Below, piece by piece: positions 8,761-15,783 of a stretch of 33,748 nucleotides of DNA. Within the stretch, counting starts at the first letter, position 1, and every line of letters starts with the position of its first letter. The stretch lies in contig JAPOVX010000060.1 in assembly GCA_026707935.1 (NCBI GenBank), positions 3,930 to 37,677 on the forward strand, read 5' to 3'. The notes beneath the pieces are model-generated. The model was not told where the DNA came from. It saw nothing but the letters and a program-made list of their open reading frames with translations, and made no database searches. Both the position numbers and the translations under genes were made by a program. The DNA comes from Paracoccaceae bacterium. Its GTDB lineage: Bacteria; Pseudomonadota; Alphaproteobacteria; Rhodobacterales; Rhodobacteraceae.

Positions 8761-9313
8761 CAGCAGCAAAGAGAATGAACATGCCGATCCCGCGGTACGC
8801 ATCCCAGTCGATTGAATCCCCTGAAAATTTACCCCGCAGTATGCGCGAAGACGACAACGCGTGCTTAATTTCCGGATGGCGCATCCGTGCGAACCTTCTC
8901 CGGACGTGGTATCGATGGCTATACCCAATGCTACGGTCAGGGCTGTTCCCATGTTCGCGGGGGCCGCGGACCGGCAGCCAGACACGTGACCGTGAAGCCC
9001 GGGCGCCGGATCGCCCGGATGTCTCCCGGCGACGAGCTCGCCAAACGTTACAGGTTTCTCCGGCAACGCGCCGCCTGGGTCTTCCTTCGGTTACGCTTCA
9101 AATACCTTTTCCGGAAAATCTCTTTCCGGCATTTTCGGGACATGCCTGAATCCTGGAAGGCATCGCCGCTCTTGAGCATGCTCGATGCCGCGGGTACGGA
9201 CCATCTGTGCCGTCGGTTACCTGTAGGACGGGAGGCGGCGATGGAGAACGCCGCTTCCTCGAAGCACCCGTGATTCGGGCAGCCCCATGGCGGTCGCTGC
9301 CCGCGTCGTCAGC
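8761..9313. other. Stretch between paralogues without a supported gene
   Basis: Two plus-strand frames (from ATG 8775 to 9149 and from ATG 9019 to 9273) could encode short Arg-rich proteins, but they overlap each other. Neither matches a family I know or looks like a RiPP precursor. The region separates the two paralogous genes, which are otherwise in one direction, so it may carry a separate promoter for the second. Confidence 0.5.
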
Positions 9314-9329
9314 TTTTCCACGTGGAAAA
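9314..9329. promoter_or_regulatory. Perfect 16-bp palindrome, candidate operator
   Basis: TTTTCCACGTGGAAAA is fully self-complementary. It sits 56-71 bases upstream of the second paralogue. A dimeric helix-turn-helix regulator would fit such a site, but no local transcription factor in the RiPP locus is seen and I found no second copy in the window. Confidence 0.4.
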
Positions 9330-9384
9330 TACATGAGGAATTCTGGCAAATCATCAGGTGAATTCGACAAGCCGGGCTGCCGGC

Positions 9385-10524
9385 ATGCGCTTTGAAGACG
9401 AGTGGTCCGCCAATGAAGGTTGCCTCGTCCGGGAAGCCGGGTCTTTGGGAGAGCTTCTGGATCGCTTGACGGGCACCTTTTCCCCGTCGCTGTTCGGCCA
9501 CGCGGAGGTGAAGGCACTGACGGCGCGTGCACGCCGACTGCCGCCGACCCTGGCAGGCTTTCCGACGTGGCTTGGCTTTCCGATTGACGATTCCCCGCCG
9601 GCCGTTTGCCTGGAGGTGTCGGTGCTGGGTGGCACCCGGTCGGCGGCATTGGTCGAGGCGGCGAATTTGTCTGCCGGTCCGGACCCGGAAACGGTCGCTG
9701 CTGCTTTCCTCCTTGAAGAAACGGGCAAGGAGAATTCTCAGCTGCGTCGCGTGGTGGGCGACAGGGTGGTGCTGCACTACAGCATCGATTCGCTGGAGAG
9801 CGAGGAAGTTGAGGCGAGCGTGCTGTTGTACCCCGTTCGGCCGACGCTGGAGGGCGACGACTCCGGCGGCCGACTGGAGGATTTCACGTTGGCGTGTGAC
9901 GCCATGGCTTTCGCTACCGGCAGGGAATCGCATGTGGACCGCCACCGAAATCTGGAGCGCACGTATCGTGCAATGGGTCCCGGCACGCGCATCGGTGCCA
10001 TCGGCGCCTCTCCGGCGGGAAAGGGTGCGCTCCGCCTTACCGTGTTGGGGTTTGTCGGGGCAGACTCCGCCATCGCGTTTCTGAACTGTGCCGGCTGGAG
10101 CGGGGGGGAAACAGCGGTAATTTCGGCCTTGGCACGGCTCGAGGCACGTGGCGCCATTGCCGGAATGCAACTTGGAGTCCAGTTCGACGTCACCCCGGCC
10201 GGGATTAGGCCGCCGCTCGAACTGCAGATATATTCGGCAGCCACGATCCGTGACAACACGGGATGGTTCAAGGACAGGGACTGCTGGACCGGTTTGATCG
10301 ACGGCCTGCTGAAGGAAGGACTTGCCGATCCCGGAAATCTGCCGGAACTGAACAACTGGTCGTTTGCGGCAAAACCGTTTTTCGGACGATCCGGGCTTCT
10401 CCTGCTCCTGCAGCGGATTCACCATTTCGCGATTGTGGTTGACGGCGAAGGCAGGAGCCGCGTCAATGCCCACGTGTTCCTTCTGTTGTCCCGCTGGCGC
10501 CACAGCGCAAATTGCTCCGGTTAG
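9385..10524 (+). CDS. RiPP-cluster protein of unknown function, paralogue 2
   Basis: About 379 residues, homologous end to end with the product of 7603-8760. The start ATG 9385 aligns its MRFEDEW with MRFREDW of the paralogue; a GTG at 9358 would add nine residues. The best preserved blocks are FLLEETGKENSQLRRVVG, GVQFDVTPAG with PPLELQ after it, CWTGLIDGLL and LQRIHHFAIVV. No catalytic motif, signal peptide or membrane span is obvious. The pair may form a heterodimer or act on two substrates; this is inference. The gene ends 20 bases before the stop of the convergent methyltransferase gene, so the left and right halves of the locus meet here. Confidence 0.82.
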   Translation: MRFEDEWSANEGCLVREAGSLGELLDRLTGTFSPSLFGHAEVKALTARARRLPPTLAGFPTWLGFPIDDSPPAVCLEVSVLGGTRSAALVEAANLSAGPDPETVAAAFLLEETGKENSQLRRVVGDRVVLHYSIDSLESEEVEASVLLYPVRPTLEGDDSGGRLEDFTLACDAMAFATGRESHVDRHRNLERTYRAMGPGTRIGAIGASPAGKGALRLTVLGFVGADSAIAFLNCAGWSGGETAVISALARLEARGAIAGMQLGVQFDVTPAGIRPPLELQIYSAATIRDNTGWFKDRDCWTGLIDGLLKEGLADPGNLPELNNWSFAAKPFFGRSGLLLLLQRIHHFAIVVDGEGRSRVNAHVFLLLSRWRHSANCSG

Positions 10525-10544
10525 GAGTTTCCTGGCCGACGAAC

Positions 10545-11405
10545 CTATCCCGGCTTCGTCGCCGAAATCAGGCGGTAGGTGAACACGCCTTCCCGAAGCA
10601 GCCGACCGAAATCAACCGTCGCCTGCATGAACTCGTGGAGGGACAGGTCTCCCAGCTTGGGCGGCGGAGTCAGGAACACCACCATCTTCCACCATTTGCT
10701 GCGCCTCTCTGTTTCCGGCAACACTTCCTCGTCGAGGTTCCGCTCCCAAAGTTCCTCGAACCCCGTCTGCTCGAGCGTTGCCATCACTTCGCTCAAACTG
10801 GGAAAGGGCGGTATACGGTACCCCCGCTGCACATAGACGAAGACCTCTTGCTGGGATCTGGACATCGGTTTTCCGCTGAGTACAGAGTCCGTCATCCGCC
10901 AATTCCCGGTCGGTTTGAGCACCCTGTTCACGCCCCGCAGATAGGCAAGCTTGTCCGGCGCATAGCAGAAAGACTCCTGATTGATGACAACGTCGAAAGA
11001 CGCATCGGGAAACGGCATGTCCATGAAATCGCCATGCCGGAATTCGACAAGGTGGTCCACGCCCTGCCGGGCGGCGAACTCTGTCGCGACGGCAACGTGG
11101 GGTTCGCAGTTGGTTAGACCGGTAACGCATACGCCGTATTCCTTCGCCAGTGCGACCGCGGGGCCGCCAAGGCCGCAACCGGCGTCCAGCACCCGTTTCC
11201 CGGGACCGAGGCCGCATCCCTCGACCAGGACATGAATGGAGCGCATCTGGGCGTCCGCTTCGGTCTCGATACCGGCCCCTCCCCAAAGCCCGTGATGAAT
11301 TGTCCGCAAGTCGCCGGTGATCTTTATCAGCCAGTCCGTCATATCCGCGTAGTATGCGGAGACGGATGTATCCCTTGCCTGTCCAGCGTCCCTCTCGCTG
11401 GTCAT
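10545..11405 (-). CDS. Class I SAM-dependent methyltransferase
   Basis: The 286-residue protein has a standard Rossmann methyltransferase fold. Motif I is VLDAGCGLGG, the acidic end of strand 2 lies near VTGLTNCEPH, HGDFMDMPFPDASFD follows, then INQESFCYA and LKPTGNWRM. The NQES.CYA pattern is like that of small-molecule and isoprenoid C-methyltransferases, but N- or O-methylation cannot be excluded. The start ATG overlaps the stop of the upstream RND gene (ATGA, 11402-11405), so the two are translationally coupled. A frame open further upstream is a shadow of the RND gene. In this cluster it could methylate the peptide, for instance its N-terminal Arg, as happens in plantazolicin; that analogy is inference. 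Confidence 0.9.
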   Translation of the reverse strand: MTSERDAGQARDTSVSAYYADMTDWLIKITGDLRTIHHGLWGGAGIETEADAQMRSIHVLVEGCGLGPGKRVLDAGCGLGGPAVALAKEYGVCVTGLTNCEPHVAVATEFAARQGVDHLVEFRHGDFMDMPFPDASFDVVINQESFCYAPDKLAYLRGVNRVLKPTGNWRMTDSVLSGKPMSRSQQEVFVYVQRGYRIPPFPSLSEVMATLEQTGFEELWERNLDEEVLPETERRSKWWKMVVFLTPPPKLGDLSLHEFMQATVDFGRLLREGVFTYRLISATKPG

Positions 11406-13729
11406 ACTTTTGCGTATCGCTGCCGGTCCACCGTCATCAAGAGAGGTGGGAGAAACAGGTAGTCGCACACCAGGGCAAGCGCGATGACTATTGCCGTCAG
11501 TTGCCCCATCTGCGCGGTCGGAAGGAAATCGGAAAGGCCGAGCACTGAAAATCCGGCCACAAGTATGACCGTGGTCATGAATAATGCCCCGCCGACGGTC
11601 CGGAATGCGTAACGCACCGCGTCTTCCGGCGAATGGCCGAGTTCCCGCCGTGCACGGAAATACTTGCTGAGAAAATGGACGGTGTCGTCCACCACAATGC
11701 CGATCGTCATGGCCATGACGACCGAGAGCGCAAGGCCGACCTCGGCCACGACCAGGCCCCAAAGTCCGAACGCCATCAATCCGGGAGCGAAATTTGGCAC
11801 GAGGCTGATCAGTCCGATTCGCAGCGAACGGAATGCCGCCACAAGAAGAAGAGCAACGACGAAAAAGGCGACAGCCGTTCCGATCAGCATCGCGCGAATG
11901 TTCCGCTGGCCCATATGCGCGAACATCAACGATGCGCCCGTGCTATCGACGCGGGAGAAGTTTGGCGTGTTTTCCGCCAGCCAGGTTGTTGCGCGCGCGT
12001 CCAGCTTCAATACTTCCTTGGTGGAAAGTGTCCGGGTGGTAACCGTCATCCGCGTTGCCGACTTGGAGACGTCGATGCGGTTGTTGAGATCGAGACCGAA
12101 GGGAAGCGAGAGTTCGTAGAGGAGCAGGTATTGCGACGCGAGTGTGCGGTCTTCCGGAAGCCGGTACGTGCTCGGGTCATCGCCGTTCATGTTCATGTTG
12201 ATTTGGCGAAACGTATCGCTGATGACCTGGACATGACGCGTTTCCGGCTGTGCCCGGTACCAGTCGGCAAAATCGGAAACGTCCCTGATGAACGCGGGCT
12301 CGGCGATCCCGTCCGGCCCGTCCGACACGATCGAGTATTCGAGCACCGTGTTGCCGCTCAGGTGCTCGTCGAGAAAGTCCGTATCGCTGCGTATCTGAAC
12401 GCTTTCATCGAAGAAATGCGTCAGCACATCGTTCAGTTCGTTACGCGGGATACCCGCCGAAAGGCCCAGTACCACGACAACCGAACCCCAAAGCAGAAGG
12501 CGCCTTCGGCGTATCGTCAATTCTGCAACGGCGGCAATTCCCCCGAGCGCACGCTGCGGCAGGGGTTTACGCACGGGGAAAATGGCGAGAAGAGCCGGCA
12601 GGAATGTGACCGAGAGGATGAACGAGACCCCGGTGCCGATGGCAACGAGCGTCCCGAGGTCCCGGTATGGCGGCACCTCTGAGAAATTCATCATCAGGAA
12701 GCCAACCGCAGTTGTCGCGCTCGCGAGAAAAATCGGATTCAGGTTCGTCCCGATGGCGTCGGCCACGGCCTCGTGGCTCGAACGCCCGGTTCCGATACGT
12801 TCCTGCACCGCCACGAGCACGTGCATGCAACTGGCCACGGCCAGGGTCAACACGATGATCGGCGTTGCGGATGTCGATGTCGAGAACGGAATTCCGACCC
12901 AGCCTGCTAGCCCCATAGTCGCAAGAATGGAGCAAGCCGTGACTGATCCGGTTGCAGCCAGGCCCGGGAAACCGCGCGTCAGGATGCCGATGATCAGCGC
13001 CATTGCAGCCAGGGATGCAGGCAGCACCGTCGTCATGGTGCCCACCGTCGCTTCGTTGAAAGACTGGTTCAAGATGACCAGGCCGACAAGGCGGATGTCG
13101 ATATCGGGGAAACGAATTTCTGCCTCGGCTGCGATATTGCGCACGAATTCCGCGACTTCCGCTGTATTCGCCGCGTTGTCGCCGTCTGGCAGCTTCACCG
13201 TGATATTGACGGCGCTGACACTTCCGTCTTGCGCCATGAGGTTGCCTGCAAGCCGCGGGTCGGCGAGTGCTGTTTTCCGGATCCAGGCGCGTTCATGCGC
13301 ATCTTGGATTTTCTCCGGATCAACCAGGTCGCGCACATACAGGTCGTCTCCTTCCGCCGTCATGAGAGGAAAGTTGGTGATCGAATCGACGCGCGACGCA
13401 AAAGGTGTCTTCCACGCGCGTTCAACCAGCCAGACGGTGGATGCGAGAGCCCGCTCCGATGTCGCGTTGCCGTCGGCCGGCACGATCAGCATAAGGACAT
13501 TGTCACTTTTCTCGTAAGTGTTCTCGAACGATTCGAATGCAACGAGTTCGGGATTGTCGTCGCTGAAGAAGGTTCGGTAATCCGTCGAAGGTTTGAGGAG
13601 CCACACGCCGCTCGCCGCCAATGCGGCGAACGCCAGGGTCACGACGACGATCCACCAGCGTGCCGTGACCGTCCATTCCCCGAAACGAACCCGGAAGTCC
13701 CGCACTTCGGCGTCTGGCTTATCCGTCAC
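11402..13729 (-). CDS. RND/MMPL-family exporter
   Basis: The 775-residue inner-membrane protein has the MMPL/patched-like RND architecture. One span (WWIVVVTLAFAALAASGVWLL) is followed by an extracytoplasmic loop of about 180 residues, five spans, a second span-plus-loop, and five final spans. The repeat GIVVDDTVHFLSKYFRARRE in the C-terminal half is the typical RND motif with acidic residues in TM10. The start is GTG 13729 with GGGAG six bases upstream. It is coupled to the methyltransferase gene downstream. Members move lipids, hopanoids or other hydrophobic molecules powered by the proton gradient. In this locus it may export or place a modified, possibly lipophilic product. No cognate periplasmic adaptor or outer-membrane channel lies beside it. 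Confidence 0.9.
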   Translation of the reverse strand: MTDKPDAEVRDFRVRFGEWTVTARWWIVVVTLAFAALAASGVWLLKPSTDYRTFFSDDNPELVAFESFENTYEKSDNVLMLIVPADGNATSERALASTVWLVERAWKTPFASRVDSITNFPLMTAEGDDLYVRDLVDPEKIQDAHERAWIRKTALADPRLAGNLMAQDGSVSAVNITVKLPDGDNAANTAEVAEFVRNIAAEAEIRFPDIDIRLVGLVILNQSFNEATVGTMTTVLPASLAAMALIIGILTRGFPGLAATGSVTACSILATMGLAGWVGIPFSTSTSATPIIVLTLAVASCMHVLVAVQERIGTGRSSHEAVADAIGTNLNPIFLASATTAVGFLMMNFSEVPPYRDLGTLVAIGTGVSFILSVTFLPALLAIFPVRKPLPQRALGGIAAVAELTIRRRRLLLWGSVVVVLGLSAGIPRNELNDVLTHFFDESVQIRSDTDFLDEHLSGNTVLEYSIVSDGPDGIAEPAFIRDVSDFADWYRAQPETRHVQVISDTFRQINMNMNGDDPSTYRLPEDRTLASQYLLLYELSLPFGLDLNNRIDVSKSATRMTVTTRTLSTKEVLKLDARATTWLAENTPNFSRVDSTGASLMFAHMGQRNIRAMLIGTAVAFFVVALLLVAAFRSLRIGLISLVPNFAPGLMAFGLWGLVVAEVGLALSVVMAMTIGIVVDDTVHFLSKYFRARRELGHSPEDAVRYAFRTVGGALFMTTVILVAGFSVLGLSDFLPTAQMGQLTAIVIALALVCDYLFLPPLLMTVDRQRYAKV

Positions 13730-14326
13730 CGCGGCTCCCTTCGCGTCGTTCTCATCGCTCTCGCATCGTCATGACCGCATTTTCGCGTTGGTCGGCCTGG
13801 CGTAAACGCACCAGGGCCGCCAGAACGTTGTCGAGAGGTTAGGTCCGGCAGGACGGACGCCGGATGAGGCGGCCGACCCAAGGCTCCATGGTCGCAGGGC
13901 CTGCGGGACGACCCGCGATGCCCCGTCCGGCACTTCGTTATCCGCGCAGTGCCGCGCGAGGACTTGGTTCGTTCTTCAGCGCGCGCGCCGGCAAAATCGG
14001 GACGAAACATGAGATCGGCGAACACATCCGCATTGCGCCGCAAGCCGCATTTCACCTGCGCCGCCGCCACCCCGAAGCAGGTCGGCGAACTTCGGATCAT
14101 CGTTGAAAAGTCAATTCCCGAGAGTGAATGCCAAATGCGTCCCGAATTTCTTGCGTGATCACGAAAAACGGCGTCAAAGACGGTGCCCCGACGCCTTGGC
14201 CGTTCAGACGATAATACCCGCAACAGCCACATCAAAGGCTGTCGGCAAGTCTTTCGCGCCACCACGGTTCTCCCAATGGAAACTCACGGGTCTTCGCCCG
14301 GAGCGTCCATATCCAGGAGTTTTTCG
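13730..14326. other. About 600 bases between precursor gene and RND gene, no supported gene
   Basis: Open frames on both strands overlap and none has a recognisable product. The interval may hold an independent promoter for the RND-methyltransferase pair or be an untranslated part of a long transcript from the precursor promoter. I looked for a second leader-peptide gene here and saw none. Confidence 0.5.
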
Positions 14327-14351
14327 TGCACCGTGAGAGTTTCACGGTGCA
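14327..14351 (-). terminator. Strong hairpin just after the precursor gene
   Basis: A perfect 10-bp inverted repeat, TGCACCGTGA and TCACGGTGCA, with a 5-nt loop begins 15 bases past the precursor stop codon. On the minus strand it is followed by CGAAAAAC rather than a T-run, so it is more likely a partial terminator or mRNA-stabilising stem that raises precursor expression over downstream genes. Confidence 0.6.
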
Positions 14352-14366
14352 TTGCGGGTTCACCCT

Positions 14367-14642
14367 TCAGCAGCAACAACGGCCGGCAGCGATTGCCTCC
14401 AGTTGCTCCTCGCTAAGTTCAGTGGCAGGCAAGGCCAGATGAAGCGTATTCTCATCGCTCACGTGGACCTTGATCTGGATGTCGTCAGGAAGGTCGAAGC
14501 CCAGTTCCTTCGAGATCGTTTCCTTTGGTTCCGAAACCAGTGCAGCCCGAAAACTGTCGTCGGTGATCGCCTTGTCCGTTATCTGGCGACGAATATCCTC
14601 AGCCGACTGTAACGGCGTTTCTGCGAACGTTTGCCATTCCAT
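14367..14642 (-). CDS. NHLP-type RiPP precursor peptide with four-residue core Arg-Cys-Cys-Cys
   Basis: ATG 14642 is preceded by GAGGAG seven bases away, a strong ribosome-binding site; the frame is open further upstream but without support. The 91-residue product has a long acidic leader resembling the N-terminus of nitrile hydratase alpha subunit: residues 45-72 read KELGFDLPDDIQIKVHV then ENTLHLALP. The segment ELSEEQLEAIAAG matches the end of NHLP leaders, where a Gly-type site is cut by a C39 peptidase. After residue 87 only R-C-C-C remains before TGA (codons CGT TGT TGC TGC). Three consecutive Cys are ideal substrates for the YcaO enzyme at 5186-7489. It diverges from the export operon and lies upstream of the RND-methyltransferase pair. 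Cleavage after Gly87 is inferred from the family. Confidence 0.92.
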   Translation of the reverse strand: MEWQTFAETPLQSAEDIRRQITDKAITDDSFRAALVSEPKETISKELGFDLPDDIQIKVHVSDENTLHLALPATELSEEQLEAIAAGRCCC

Positions 14643-14728
14643 ATCTGTTCTCCTCACCGGAAATTGAGTTCCCTGATGTTGAGGCCGCAATCCTTTCCGC
14701 CTCAATCCCGTCGCTTACAAAACCGTAA

Positions 14729-14756
14729 ATTAAAACTTGAGACAGATCATCGTCAA
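14729..14756 (-). promoter_or_regulatory. Probable sigma70 promoter for the precursor gene
   Basis: On the minus strand TTGACG (14756-14751) and TTTAAT (14734-14729) each match 5 of 6 consensus bases, with a 16-bp spacer. Transcription would start near 14722, giving an untranslated leader of about 80 nt before ATG 14642. Confidence 0.6.
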
Positions 14757-14765
14757 TACGATAAT
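14737..14765 (+). promoter_or_regulatory. Probable sigma70 promoter for the NHLM export operon
   Basis: TTGAGA (14737-14742) and GATAAT (14760-14765) each match 5 of 6 consensus bases and are spaced by 17 bp. The element lies across the opposite-strand precursor promoter. The predicted start near 14772 leaves about 110 nt before ATG 14884. Confidence 0.55.
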
Positions 14766-14883
14766 CTTCCGAATCGATACCAAAACCGTATCACCCGGTC
14801 GCTTGCGTCGATACCCTTGGCGCGGTTCCGATCGCGAACTGTCTGAGAGCCGGAAAACACGGCGAGTCCAGGATTCGTAGTCC

Positions 14884-15783
14884 ATGTTGAACAGGCTGGG
14901 ACTGAACGAGACCGCTGCGAGCAGAAGAAAACGCCAGCAACTCGATCATCTGTTGACCGTAACGGCGCCACATGAACTCATTGTGCTGGCCGGCATCGCC
15001 TTTCTCTTGCTTTCCCTGCTTGCCTGGTCGCTCTTCGGCCGCATCGAGAACGGGTTCACGACCGACTGCGTCTTGATCGAGCCGGGAGACCGTCACCATG
15101 TGGTCGCCACCGAAGTCGGGCACTTGCTGGAATACCTGGTCGCTCCCGGAGACCGCGTGGAAGCGGGCGCGCCGATTGCCCGGCAGAGCATCCCGGGACT
15201 GGCGCGGGAAGTTGCCGCCTTGCGCGACCGGGTGGACCTCCTCGAGCAGGAAGCTTTGCGGGCGGCTGACAGCGGCATCGCACTGGCCTCGACGTTGGCT
15301 TCAACCCGGGCGGAGGCCATGAAGATGGAGGCGCTCCGCTCCGTGCGCGAGACGATCGTCACGCAGAGCAGCGGAGAGGTCACGGCGCTGAATTCGAAAC
15401 CCGGAGGTCATCTCTTCGCCGGTGCGCCGATCGCCCGCATTCGCGGCGAACCCGGTGCGGAAGATGGGCCGATGCACGCGGTAGCACGGCTCGATTCACG
15501 CATGGCGCAACTCCTTGAACCGGGCCTGCCTGCCTCCGTTGAAGTGCCGATGCGTGACGGAAAGACGCTTACGATGCTAGGGGTGCTCATGTCCGTGACC
15601 GCGGGGCCTTTGCCAGGATGGGTGGAGGAACTCCTGCCAGTGGACGACGGCGCGGCACACCGGATCGATGTCGCGCTCGAAGCGGCACCGGGCCCACCTG
15701 TGGAGGATGGCGCTGCATGCCGTGTTGGGATCGTCCTGGGCCGGATCCCCCCTGTGGCCCTACTCGATGCCGGGCGTTTCTGA
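14884..15783 (+). CDS. NHLM-type HlyD-like secretion adaptor
   Basis: The 299-residue membrane-fusion protein starts with a short cytoplasmic segment containing QLDHLLTVTAPHEL, the block that marks NHLM secretion proteins. One membrane span follows (residues about 36-57). The biotinyl-lipoyl-like half motifs (VGHLLEYLVAPGDRVEAGAPI and SGEVTALNSKPGGHLFAGAPI) flank a short helical region, and a beta-barrel end follows. The coiled coil is much shorter than in HlyD. It would link the inner-membrane ABC exporters to the periplasm. The next gene begins immediately after its TGA (TGAATG), so the two are translationally coupled. No strong ribosome-binding site precedes ATG 14884. Confidence 0.85.
   Translation: MLNRLGLNETAASRRKRQQLDHLLTVTAPHELIVLAGIAFLLLSLLAWSLFGRIENGFTTDCVLIEPGDRHHVVATEVGHLLEYLVAPGDRVEAGAPIARQSIPGLAREVAALRDRVDLLEQEALRAADSGIALASTLASTRAEAMKMEALRSVRETIVTQSSGEVTALNSKPGGHLFAGAPIARIRGEPGAEDGPMHAVARLDSRMAQLLEPGLPASVEVPMRDGKTLTMLGVLMSVTAGPLPGWVEELLPVDDGAAHRIDVALEAAPGPPVEDGAACRVGIVLGRIPPVALLDAGRF

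Noticed and set aside
8775-9149. Candidate second precursor peptide between the paralogues
   Set aside because: The frame has no NHLP or Nif11 leader pattern, no Gly-Gly site and no Cys/Ser/Thr-rich tail.
9217-10503. Minus-strand ORF of 428 residues
   Set aside because: It is antisense to the second paralogue, whose plus-strand frame has clear homology to 7603-8760. The minus frame has an Arg/Gln-rich composition typical of a shadow.
11633-12682. Plus-strand ORF of 349 residues
   Set aside because: It lies antisense inside the RND exporter gene and has the charged composition of a shadow frame.
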